Assembly (NCBI GenBank): GCA_017455225.1
Contig: JAFTBL010000075.1
Location: forward strand, 1-17,479
Reading direction: 5' to 3'
DNA length: 17,479 nt
Source of the DNA: Oscillospiraceae bacterium
Lineage (GTDB): Bacteria > Bacillota_A > Clostridia > Oscillospirales > Oscillospiraceae
Below, one piece after another: positions 8,132 through 14,277 of this stretch. Within the stretch, counting starts at the first letter, position 1, and each line of letters opens with the position of its first letter. The position numbers and the translations under genes are program-made. The notes beneath the pieces were generated by a model. That model did not search any database and had not been told where the DNA came from. It saw nothing but the letters and a program-made list of their open reading frames with translations.

Positions 8132-8563
8132 ATGGAATGGGACGTAGGATCGATCGTCACCGGTAAAGTAAGCGCCATCACCAAATTCGGCGCCTTCGTG
8201 GTGCTGCCGGGCGGCAAGTCCGGTCTGGTGCATATTTCCGAGGTGTCCGCCAGCTTCGTCAGCGACGTGCATGATTTTCTCTCCGAGGGGCAGGAGGTTC
8301 AGGTCAAGGTGCTGTCCGTGTCGCCGGAGGGGAAGATCAATCTATCCATCAAGCAGGCGCAAAGCGCCCCGCCCCGTCGCACTCCCGTCCGTCCCGCCGT
8401 CCGTCCCGCACCCTCATTTGCCGCGCCGCCGCAGGAAACGCTGCCCCCGGCAGACGCCTCCTTTGAGGACAAGCTCAAGCAGTTCATGTCCGTGTCCGAC
8501 AGCAAGCAGTCGGAGTTCAACCGCCATATGGCGGGCAAGCGGGGCGGCCGCAGAAGAAAATAA
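8132..8563 (+). CDS. yabR: S1-domain RNA-binding protein (YabR-like)
   Basis: Protein of 143 residues. Residues 1-75 form one S1 RNA-binding domain (GSIVTGKVSAITKFGAFV, SGLVHISEVS and GKINLSIKQA are the hallmark segments). A Pro/Ala-rich linker follows, then a short acidic-to-basic tail ending GGRRRK. It matches the general-stress or polynucleotide-phosphorylase-like S1 proteins annotated YabR, which follow divIC in Bacillus. Its RNA target is unknown. The start ATG at 8132 follows a weak GAG-type site, and a terminator follows the stop by nine bases, closing the yab cluster. Confidence 0.9.
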   Translation: MEWDVGSIVTGKVSAITKFGAFVVLPGGKSGLVHISEVSASFVSDVHDFLSEGQEVQVKVLSVSPEGKINLSIKQAQSAPPRRTPVRPAVRPAPSFAAPPQETLPPADASFEDKLKQFMSVSDSKQSEFNRHMAGKRGGRRRK

Positions 8564-8572
8564 GCAGGAAAT

Positions 8573-8601
8573 AGCAGGCGGCGCTGCCCCTGCTTTTTTT
8601 T
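8573..8601 (+). terminator. Intrinsic terminator after yabR
   Basis: A stem of AGCAGG with CCTGCT, plus an inner GGC/GCC separated by one bulged C and a 3-base loop, runs straight into eight T (8594-8601). It marks the end of the yab operon. The SDR ribosome site begins six bases later. Confidence 0.8.
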
Positions 8602-8621
8602 CCGTCAGGAGGTCAAAGCAT

Positions 8622-9356
8622 ATGGAAAAGATCGCTCTTGTCACCGGCTCCTCCCGGGGGATCGGCCGGGCGGTGGCGTCTGCGCTTGCCCGGGCGGGCT
8701 GGGCGGTGTGCGTCAACTACCGGGTGCGGGAGGACTGCGCCCGCTCTCTGGTGTCGGAGCTGACGGCGGCGGGCTGCCGGGCCATGGCGGTGCAGGCGGA
8801 CGTGTCCGACCGGGCGCAGGTGAACGAGATGGTGCGCCGGGTGGAGGAGAGCTTCGGCCCGGTGTCCCTGCTGGTGAACAACGCCGGCGTGGCGGGTCAG
8901 TCCCTCTTTCAGGACGTGAGCGACGAGATGTGGCGCCGCTACTTCTCCGTCAACGTGGACGGGGCGTTCCACACCATCCAGGCGGTGCTGCCGCCCATGC
9001 TCCATGCCCACGAGGGGTGCATCGTCAATATCTCCTCCATCTGGGGTCAGCGCGGCGCCAGCTGCGAGGTGACCTATTCCGCCACCAAGGCGGCGCTGAT
9101 CGGTCTCACCCGGTCGCTGGCGTCGGAGCTGGCGCCCACTCATATCCGTGTCAATTGCGTGGCGCCGGGGGTGATCCGCACCGACATGCTGGATGCGCTG
9201 CCACCGGAGGTGCTGCCCCAGCTGGCGCAGGAAACGCCCATGGGTCGGCTGGGCACGCCGGAGGACGTGGCGCGCGCCGTGCTGTTCCTGTCCGGCGCCG
9301 AGGCGGACTTCATCACCGGTCAGGTGCTGACGGTGGACGGCGGCTTCATCCTGTGA
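8622..9356 (+). CDS. SDR-family oxidoreductase (FabG/YmfI-like)
   Basis: NAD(P)-dependent short-chain dehydrogenase/reductase of 244 residues, the classical length. The cofactor motif TGSSRGIG is at residues 8-15 and NNAG at 86-89. The catalytic set is N111, S139, Y152 and K156 (YSATK). The family ending FITGQVLTVDGGF is present. It looks like a 3-oxoacyl-ACP reductase, but it stands apart from any fatty-acid genes and the substrate cannot be read from sequence. CAGGAGGTC at 8606-8614 sets the ATG at 8622; the frame is open upstream through yabR but has no other start with a ribosome site. It has no obvious terminator: the palindromic repeat at 9385 comes next and may act as a transcript end. 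Confidence 0.92.
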   Translation: MEKIALVTGSSRGIGRAVASALARAGWAVCVNYRVREDCARSLVSELTAAGCRAMAVQADVSDRAQVNEMVRRVEESFGPVSLLVNNAGVAGQSLFQDVSDEMWRRYFSVNVDGAFHTIQAVLPPMLHAHEGCIVNISSIWGQRGASCEVTYSATKAALIGLTRSLASELAPTHIRVNCVAPGVIRTDMLDALPPEVLPQLAQETPMGRLGTPEDVARAVLFLSGAEADFITGQVLTVDGGFIL

Positions 9357-9384
9357 CCCCTCAAGCCTTCCCCTTGTACCCCAA

Positions 9385-9436
9385 AAAGCCTTCCCCTTGA
9401 GGGGAAGGTGGCGCGAAGCGCCGGATGAGGTGTCCC
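9385..9436 (+). repeat. Intergenic palindromic repeat, copy 1
   Basis: A 52-base element identical to 10689-10740. It folds as two hairpins: CCTTCCCC/GGGGAAGG with a TTGA loop, then GGCGC/GCGCC with a GAA loop, ending GATGAGGTGTCCC. A fragment of its start (AAGCCTTCCCCTTG) also lies at 9363-9376. It has the look of the dispersed intergenic repeats common in high-GC gut clostridia; copy number in this genome cannot be seen here. Confidence 0.85.
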
Positions 9437-9492
9437 GCCCTTCAAAACACACAAATCCCCTGGAGTTAATTGCAGCATAGAAGGAGAGAGCG

Positions 9493-10458
9493 ATGAAGAT
9501 GGTATCTTTCAGCGACATTTCTGAACGGGATATGGACATGCTCTTTATTGAGGAGTTTATGTGCTCTGAGCCGTTTCTGCGCTTATTTACTGACCTTGTT
9601 GGTATTCCGGCTGCAAATGTTCTGTCAGGGTATTTATCAAAAACCGACCCGTTCCTTGGGGAGTCTGATATTACAGTTATTGTGGAATCACACGGTGAAA
9701 AAGTTGGCTTATTGATTGAGGACAAGATTGACGCAATTGCAATGCCCGAACAAGCCGCACGCTACTCTCTTCGCGGTCAAAAGGGAATCGAACTCGGCGA
9801 CTACTCGCAATTCTTTGTGTTTATCATTGCACCTGAAAACTATCTGTTGAGGAATACTGAAGCGCAAAAATACCCGAATAAGGTAACATATGAGGCAGTC
9901 TTGTCCTATTTTGAACATATAAACGATCCACGGAGCTGGTTCAAAATTCAACAGATCAAGCAAGCTATTGATAAGCAGAAAAAAGGGTACCAGGTTGAGA
10001 TCGACGAATCGGTTACAAATTTTTGGCACAAGTACTCCGCATATCAAAAGACTCATTACCCGGATACACTCTTCGTATACAGCGGAGAGGGAAAAGGGGC
10101 GAACGCAACTTGGCCCAGATTTAACACTGTCATTAATGGGCTGTATATATATCACAAAACAGAAGCTGGCTTTGTGGACATGACATTTGACGGTTGCGCA
10201 GATAGGGTGATGGATATCGAAAAGCTTTTATCTGCTGCTATGGGAGATTTCATTGGGAAAGGATATACCGTACAAAGAACCGGCAAGGCCGCTGCCATCC
10301 GCCTGATCGTGCCCGCTCTTAATCTGCATTCTCGGTTTGAAGATCAAATTGAAAATGTAGAAAAGTCCCTGGATGCAGTAAATAAGTTGTCAGAGTTTGC
10401 AAAACTGCTGGACTATAGGGTCGTCAGGGCGTTACTGCGCAAACAACAGGATAACTAA
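9493..10458 (+). CDS. PD-(D/E)XK nuclease superfamily protein, probably acquired
   Basis: Predicted nuclease of 321 residues. The core is readable: GESDITVIV supplies the metal-binding D59, LLIEDKIDA supplies E76-x-K78, and EQAARYSLRG gives Q87 and Y91, a QxxxY motif. This resembles the stand-alone PD-(D/E)XK proteins often found alone on islands (PDDEXK_4-like). The C-terminal half (from about residue 165) has no motif I recognise and may bind DNA. AAGGAGAG precedes the ATG. Base and codon use differ sharply from both neighbours, with many A/T-ending codons, and palindromic repeats flank the gene. Together these suggest horizontal transfer. A defence or restriction role is inference; no methylase or partner gene is present. 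Confidence 0.8.
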   Translation: MKMVSFSDISERDMDMLFIEEFMCSEPFLRLFTDLVGIPAANVLSGYLSKTDPFLGESDITVIVESHGEKVGLLIEDKIDAIAMPEQAARYSLRGQKGIELGDYSQFFVFIIAPENYLLRNTEAQKYPNKVTYEAVLSYFEHINDPRSWFKIQQIKQAIDKQKKGYQVEIDESVTNFWHKYSAYQKTHYPDTLFVYSGEGKGANATWPRFNTVINGLYIYHKTEAGFVDMTFDGCADRVMDIEKLLSAAMGDFIGKGYTVQRTGKAAAIRLIVPALNLHSRFEDQIENVEKSLDAVNKLSEFAKLLDYRVVRALLRKQQDN

Positions 10459-10617
10459 AGGAACACCGATATGATATTGTGAGAGTGGCGTTTTGCGCCA
10501 GCAATTATAGCGAGCATCGGGTTTTATCCTCAAACCCCGATGTGCAACAGAATGAAATGCTTTTCGGCTTATCATTGCGAAGAGGGTGCCTGCCCGATGT
10601 AGCAATCCGTATCTTTT
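10459..10617. other. AT-richer non-coding stretch after the nuclease gene
   Basis: No open frame of note on either strand. Two imperfect hairpins are visible: TGGCG/CGCCA near 10486-10500, and CATCGGGTTT with AAACCCCGATG (one bulged C) near 10515-10543. Neither carries a T-run, so they are weak terminator candidates. Base composition matches the nuclease gene, so it probably came with it. Confidence 0.5.
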
Positions 10618-10669
10618 GACACCTCATCAGTCAGCCTTGCGGCTGACAGCTTCCCCTCAAGGGGAAGCC
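10618..10669 (-). repeat. Intergenic palindromic repeat, inverted variant
   Basis: Read on the minus strand this is the same two-hairpin element as at 9385 and 10689. It has the same first hairpin with TTGA loop and the same GATGAGGTGTC end. The second hairpin is replaced by GTCAGCC/GGCTGAC with a GCAA loop. It faces copy 2 (10689), so the two form a larger inverted pair. Confidence 0.8.
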
Positions 10670-10688
10670 CTCGGCTGGTGCACTCCCC

Positions 10689-10740
10689 AAAGCCTTCCCC
10701 TTGAGGGGAAGGTGGCGCGAAGCGCCGGATGAGGTGTCCC
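10689..10740 (+). repeat. Intergenic palindromic repeat, copy 2
   Basis: Identical over 52 bases to 9385-9436 and in the same orientation. Resemblance continues after it, with AAACACACAA following both copies within a few bases. Together the copies bracket the nuclease gene as direct repeats about 1.3 kb apart. Confidence 0.85.
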
Positions 10741-10753
10741 CCAAACACACAAC

Positions 10754-10797
10754 CCCCCGGCGTGACCGCAAGGGTCGCGCCGGGGGTTTGTGTTTTT
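10754..10797. terminator. Strong hairpin terminator between converging genes
   Basis: A 14-bp stem (10754-10767 with 10773-10786, one G-U pair) and 5-base loop, followed on the plus strand by TTTGTGTTTTT. It best fits plus-strand transcripts leaving the nuclease gene, but it also lies just beyond the stop of the minus-strand membrane-protein gene and may serve both. Confidence 0.8.
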
Positions 10798-10803
10798 ACA
10801 CGT

Positions 10804-11913
10804 TTATCCCTCCAGCATGTCCGTCACCTGCTGATCCAGATGCACGGCGCCGTACAGGTTCTTGGCGCTGCAGCCCGCCCGGCCTCCGCCGGCACAGGCG
10901 CAGGCGCAGGCACAGGCGCAGGAGCTGGCGCAGGCGCAGTGACTGCCTCCTCCGAAGCCTCCGCCGCCAAACCCGCCGCCCCGGCTGCCGCCGCCGAAGC
11001 CTCCGCCGCTGCTGTGGTGCGTGACAGGCGGCGCCGGCTTTTTCGGCACGCCCACGCTGCCGGGCTTGGGCCGTCCGTCCGCCCCCGCCGGATACCACAG
11101 ATGGTTCACGTACACGTACCGGGTGCCGAAGCCGCCGGCATAGCCGTCGTGCCGGCTGGCAGCCCCGATGATCACGAGAACCACCACCAGCACGATCAGG
11201 AATATTATGACCGCGATCTCTTCGCCGCCGTCATCGTAGTAGTAGTCGTCCCCGCCCTCGTATTCCTGAGGCATCCGGTCCACGCTCAGCTCGCCGGACA
11301 GCGGCACCGGCCACTGGGCGTACTCTGCGTAAAACGTGACCTGCGAGCCGTAGGGCAGATCCTCGCCCACCAGCGTCAGGCCATCCACCGTCCAGCAATC
11401 GCGGTCATCGGCGACAAAGGATATCTCGCCGTCCAGCCCGTCGTTTTCCTGCCACGTCACGGTCATGTGCTCCACGCGGATCTCATCAAACCAGCCGGGA
11501 GTGTACTCGAAAGACACGGCGCCGGTGTCCTCATCCATGGTGTACATGTATTCCTGCACCCATGAATAGGCAAAGTGCACCGTCTCGCCCGCCTTGTACG
11601 CCCGGTCGAGATAGATGAACATATAGCTGTTGTCGTTGGTGAGGTAGGTGATGTTGTCCGTCAGCGCCTGCGCCTCCCGGATCGAGCCGTTGGGGATGCC
11701 CACCTTCAGCTCCACGCCCTCGTCCAGATCCTCCAGCACCGTCCAGTCCAGCGCCACGGTGAACAGGATGCTGCCGTCCTCCACCTGCGGCGCCGCCACC
11801 ACGTCGTAGCTTTCGATTCGGTCGCTGTCGGCGTAGGCCGTGGCTGTCAGCAGCGGCAGCAGGAGGAGGCAGCCCAGCACCGCCGCCCACAGGGAAACAA
11901 ACCGTCTTTTCAT
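10804..11913 (-). CDS. Secreted membrane-anchored protein with Cys-Ala repeat tail, probable radical SAM substrate
   Basis: Protein of 369 residues that I cannot assign to a named family. In order it has a signal peptide (residues 1-28, likely cut after TAYA). A beta-rich, acidic outer domain follows (about 29-225) with only one cysteine. Then come an acidic YYYDD stretch, one transmembrane helix (about 233-250), a Pro-rich linker and a glycine-rich spacer (301-323, GGGFGG repeats). The tail (324-369) has eight cysteines: HCACASS, then CACACACACA, then GGGRAGCS, and ends NLYGAVHLDQQVTDMLEG. The start overlaps the stop of the upstream radical SAM gene (ATGA), so the two are coupled. By analogy with sactipeptide and ranthipeptide systems, the Cys-Ala tail is the likely site of modification; this is inference. 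The longer open frame upstream overlaps the radical SAM gene and is not used. Confidence 0.8.
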   Translation of the reverse strand: MKRRFVSLWAAVLGCLLLLPLLTATAYADSDRIESYDVVAAPQVEDGSILFTVALDWTVLEDLDEGVELKVGIPNGSIREAQALTDNITYLTNDNSYMFIYLDRAYKAGETVHFAYSWVQEYMYTMDEDTGAVSFEYTPGWFDEIRVEHMTVTWQENDGLDGEISFVADDRDCWTVDGLTLVGEDLPYGSQVTFYAEYAQWPVPLSGELSVDRMPQEYEGGDDYYYDDGGEEIAVIIFLIVLVVVLVIIGAASRHDGYAGGFGTRYVYVNHLWYPAGADGRPKPGSVGVPKKPAPPVTHHSSGGGFGGGSRGGGFGGGGFGGGSHCACASSCACACACACAGGGRAGCSAKNLYGAVHLDQQVTDMLEG

Positions 11914-13298
11914 TCCGCGCTCCCTCCCACGTTGCCCTGCCGCAGCTGGCAGATATGCTCCATTTTGGCGCTCTCCTCCCGGATGCGGCGGCATTCCTCT
12001 CCGTTCCAGATGTCCTCCCATTCGTCGCTGAGCATGTTGCCCAGCGCCGTGCCGCCCAGCCAGCTCTGGCAAGGCACCACCGTGCCGTCGGGCGCCACGG
12101 CCATGTTGGAAAGGCAGGCCCCGCAGCTGGGGATCAGGTGCAGTCCCAGCTCCCGCAGCGTCGTCTCATCCAGCCAGCCGGGAGAGGTGAAGTCGATCTC
12201 CATCTCCAGCTCCCGGGCGACCTCCATGGCTTGTGCCAGCACCTGCCGCAGCTCCTCCGGCGTCAGCGCCGTGGCGCGGCTGGCGTCCCCTTCGGCGGCA
12301 CCGGAGGGGATCAGTCCCGAGCAGGTGGCATAGCGCACGCCCAGCGACCGGGCAAACCGCAGCGTGGCGGCGTAGTCCCGGTTGCGCGTACACAGCGGCG
12401 TGTTCACCGACACGTTCAGCCCCGCCTCCACCGCCGCCCGGATCCCCGCCTCGGTGCGCTCAAAGCCGCAGGCTCCCACCAGCTCGTTGTGGGTGTCGGC
12501 GTCGGCGCTGTACAGCGTGACCTGCACGCTGTCAAGACTGGCGTCGTACAGCTTTTTGCACAACTCCGGCGTCAGCAGTTGGCCGTTGGTGTTCAGCCGC
12601 GTCACAAACCACTGGGCGGCCTCCGTCAGCTCCGCAAGATCCTCGCGCAGCGTGGGCTCGCCGCCGGTAAAGGTCACCTGCGGCACCCCGGCCTCCCGCA
12701 GGCGGCCCAGCACCTGCACCCACTGGGCGGTGGTCAGCTCCGGCGTCTCGCTCTTGATCTGCCCCGCGGCGTAGCAGTGCAGGCACTTCTGGTTGCAGTG
12801 CCACGCCCCGTCCCGGGTCATGGCGCTGATCATCAGATCCATCCGGTGGGGTGCACGCATAAAGGGCGCGTATTCCCCCAGCGACAGAGGCGCCACCTCC
12901 ACCGGCGGCTCCTGCCCTCTGGCCACCGCTGTCAGGCTTTCCAGCATCAGGGAAAGATCCTGCTCCAGCCTGGCCTTGGGCGTACCGGGATACACCCTGC
13001 GGGTGCTCCGCACCGTCCGGCGCGTCACCTCCTGCCAGTCCTCCTCGCCGATCTCCCGTCCGGCAAACGGCTCCACCGCCTCCATGAAGTTGGCCAGCAG
13101 CACCGCCCAGCTCAGATTCAGCGGCAGCAGCTGCGCCCCGTTGAGCAGCAGCAAAAACGGCTCGTCGTCACCCTCCGTCCGGGGCGGCAGCATGTGCAGC
13201 CTCACAACGCCGGGCCCCTTGGGATCCAGCGTAATATGCCGCACACACTCCAGCTTGCTGCGGAAAAACCTGCGCTCCAGAAGCGTCATTTTTTTCAT
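11910..13298 (-). CDS. Radical SAM/SPASM-type protein, probable peptide maturase
   Basis: Radical SAM enzyme of 462 residues. Residues 1-160 form an N-terminal region without the SAM motif; NGAQLLPLNLSWAVLLANF at about 53-71 could belong to a small peptide-binding (RRE/PqqD-like) fold, which is speculative. The SAM cluster motif CNQKCLHC is at 168-175 and GGEP at 212-215. The C-terminal part carries extra cluster cysteines C392, C395, C410, C436 and C450; C395 to C410 fits the SPASM pattern C-x9-G-x4-C. The full seven-Cys SPASM set is not complete, so a shorter twitch-like domain is possible. The start at 13298 follows GGAGGG five bases upstream. Proteins of this build modify ribosomal peptides, and the coupled downstream gene offers a Cys-rich tail as substrate. 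Confidence 0.88.
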   Translation of the reverse strand: MKKMTLLERRFFRSKLECVRHITLDPKGPGVVRLHMLPPRTEGDDEPFLLLLNGAQLLPLNLSWAVLLANFMEAVEPFAGREIGEEDWQEVTRRTVRSTRRVYPGTPKARLEQDLSLMLESLTAVARGQEPPVEVAPLSLGEYAPFMRAPHRMDLMISAMTRDGAWHCNQKCLHCYAAGQIKSETPELTTAQWVQVLGRLREAGVPQVTFTGGEPTLREDLAELTEAAQWFVTRLNTNGQLLTPELCKKLYDASLDSVQVTLYSADADTHNELVGACGFERTEAGIRAAVEAGLNVSVNTPLCTRNRDYAATLRFARSLGVRYATCSGLIPSGAAEGDASRATALTPEELRQVLAQAMEVARELEMEIDFTSPGWLDETTLRELGLHLIPSCGACLSNMAVAPDGTVVPCQSWLGGTALGNMLSDEWEDIWNGEECRRIREESAKMEHICQLRQGNVGGSAE

Positions 13299-13330
13299 GG
13301 CTCCCTCCGTGGTTTTTACGTTCTTCTCAC

Positions 13331-13359
13331 AGTATAGCAATTATTCTCTCCCGTTGCAA
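13331..13359 (-). promoter_or_regulatory. Sigma-A-type promoter of the radical SAM operon
   Basis: On the minus strand TTGCAA (13354-13359) and TATACT (13331-13336) stand exactly 17 bases apart, about 30 bases before the radical SAM start codon. This implies vegetative expression from a short leader. Confidence 0.75.
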
Positions 13360-13365
13360 CATAAA

Positions 13366-13480
13366 AAGGAGCCGCTCCGGTGTGCGGAGCGGCCCAAGCG
13401 GGTGGGATATTGGAAAGCTTCCATCCGCAGGATACCACGTCCCATCCGCGAACACCGTCGAAACCCGGCGCCGACAAAGA
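13366..13480 (+). ncRNA. Structured RNA upstream of hpf, candidate raiA-motif RNA
   Basis: A hairpin GCCGCTCCG/CGGAGCGGC (13371-13393) is followed by a ten-base-pair helix joining GCGGGTGGGA (13398-13407) to TCCCATCCGC (13440-13449). That helix encloses a TGGAA/TTCCA hairpin (13411-13423). Further on, GTCG and CGAC can pair around AAACCCGGCGC. The long helix includes a G-U pair that becomes an A-C mismatch on the other strand, which favours plus-strand transcription. The raiA motif is a large structured RNA known upstream of raiA/hpf genes in Firmicutes and Actinobacteria, and hpf follows here. I cannot run the covariance model, and the ends are approximate. Confidence 0.6.
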
Positions 13481-13525
13481 TTTGTTGCAAAACTATTAAA
13501 TCTGCACAAAATCGGCGCGGCGGTC

Positions 13526-13554
13526 TTTTCAATTCTTCGTCGTTGTGTTATACT
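13526..13554 (+). promoter_or_regulatory. Probable hpf promoter
   Basis: TTTTCA (13526-13531) and TATACT (13549-13554) are 17 bases apart. Transcription would start near 13561, giving a leader that holds a small ORF and then hpf. Confidence 0.6.
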
Positions 13555-13582
13555 GTGGGCGAGCAGAAAGGAGGCGGTCGCC

Positions 13583-13651
13583 ATGGCTCACCGCACCGGC
13601 GGCGCTGCCGCCGCCCATGACCGCATCACGAAAGGAGTCAACCAACCATGA
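13583..13651 (+). CDS. 22-codon upstream ORF coupled to hpf
   Basis: Short ORF encoding MAHRTGGAAAAHDRITKGVN plus two further residues. It has a better ribosome site than hpf itself (AAAGGAGG at 13568-13575, spacing 7). Its TGA stop overlaps the hpf ATG as ATGA, so translation is probably coupled. The codons for GGAAAA contain a hairpin (13597-13613). It is not a known leader peptide; the product may not matter and the act of translating may be the function. Confidence 0.5.
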   Translation: MAHRTGGAAAAHDRITKGVNQP

Positions 13652-14187
13652 AGTTTACCTTTACCTGCAAAAAAGTGCCCCTGAACGATTCCATCAAGAC
13701 CTACGCGGAAAAGAAGATCGGCAAGCTGGAGCGGTATTTCGCCCAGGAGCCGGAGGCCGCCGTCATCTTTTCCGTTGAGAAGAAAAACCGCTGCACCGTC
13801 GAGGTCACGCTTCGCGCCGCCAACGGCACGCTGTTCCGCGCGCAGGAGCAGGATGATGACGGCGATATGCGCGGCGCCATTGACGCCGCCGTCAGCTTCA
13901 TTGACCGGCGCATCCGCAAGAACAAGACCCGCCTTGCCAAAAACCTGCGGCCCGACGCGCTGCAAAGTGACGTGCCCGCCGAGTTCGATGTGGCGGAGGA
14001 CGTGGAGTTCAACGTGGTGCGCACCAAGCGTTTCGCCGTACAGCCCATGACCATCGACGAGGCCATCCTGCAGATGAACCTGCTGGATCACAACTTCTAC
14101 CTGTTCCGCAACGTCCACAGCGGCGAGACCTGCGTGGTCTATCACCGCAAGGACGGCGGCTACGGGCTCATCGAGGCTGAGGAATAA
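13648..14187 (+). CDS. hpf: Ribosome hibernation-promoting factor, long form
   Basis: Long-form HPF of 179 residues, which dimerises 70S ribosomes into inactive 100S particles in stationary phase. Residues 1-100 are the S30AE/HPF domain (IKTYAEKKIGKLERYF; AAVSFIDRRIRKNKTRL). Residues 120-179 are the C-terminal dimerisation domain (VVRTKRFAVQPMTIDEAI; MNLLDHNFYLFRN; YGLIEAEE). AAAGGAG lies 10 bases before the ATG, which overlaps the stop of a small upstream ORF. A structured RNA and promoter precede it and a strong terminator follows, so it forms its own unit. Confidence 0.97.
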   Translation: MKFTFTCKKVPLNDSIKTYAEKKIGKLERYFAQEPEAAVIFSVEKKNRCTVEVTLRAANGTLFRAQEQDDDGDMRGAIDAAVSFIDRRIRKNKTRLAKNLRPDALQSDVPAEFDVAEDVEFNVVRTKRFAVQPMTIDEAILQMNLLDHNFYLFRNVHSGETCVVYHRKDGGYGLIEAEE

Positions 14188-14202
14188 GCCCGGAGCTCTC
14201 CC

Positions 14203-14245
14203 GCGCCGGGGTCCGCCCTTTGGCAGACCCCGGCGCCGTTTTTTT
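14203..14245 (+). terminator. Intrinsic terminator after hpf
   Basis: An 11-bp GC-rich stem (14203-14213 with 14226-14236), with a small inner GCC/GGC pairing, is followed after two bases by seven T (14239-14245). It ends the hpf transcript. Confidence 0.93.
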
Positions 14246-14277
14246 GCCTTTCCGTTCATTTTCCGGCAGATTCTGCG

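Noticed and set aside
9385..10740. CRISPR-like array from the repeated 52-mers
   Set aside because: Only two direct copies, 1.3 kb apart, with a gene between them; the repeats are two-hairpin intergenic elements and there are no cas genes.
10885..10945. GGCGCA/GGCACA microsatellite on the plus strand
   Set aside because: It is the coding sequence of the Cys-Ala tail; mixed TGC/TGT codons and flanking conserved-looking residues show it is coding.
11860..11913. Lipoprotein signal in the Cys-Ala protein (VLGC at residues 12-15)
   Set aside because: The cysteine is in the middle of the hydrophobic core, followed by more leucines, and a good type I cleavage site (TAYA) comes later.
13363..13393. 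Minus-strand terminator (hairpin 13371-13393 then TTTTT on the minus strand)
   Set aside because: It is a possible reading, but no minus-strand gene lies upstream. The hairpin fits better as the first stem of the plus-strand RNA; it might still shield the radical SAM promoter.
13327..13584. Minus-strand ORF of 85 codons over the region upstream of hpf
   Set aside because: It covers a structured RNA candidate and two promoters, has no ribosome site and resembles no protein family.
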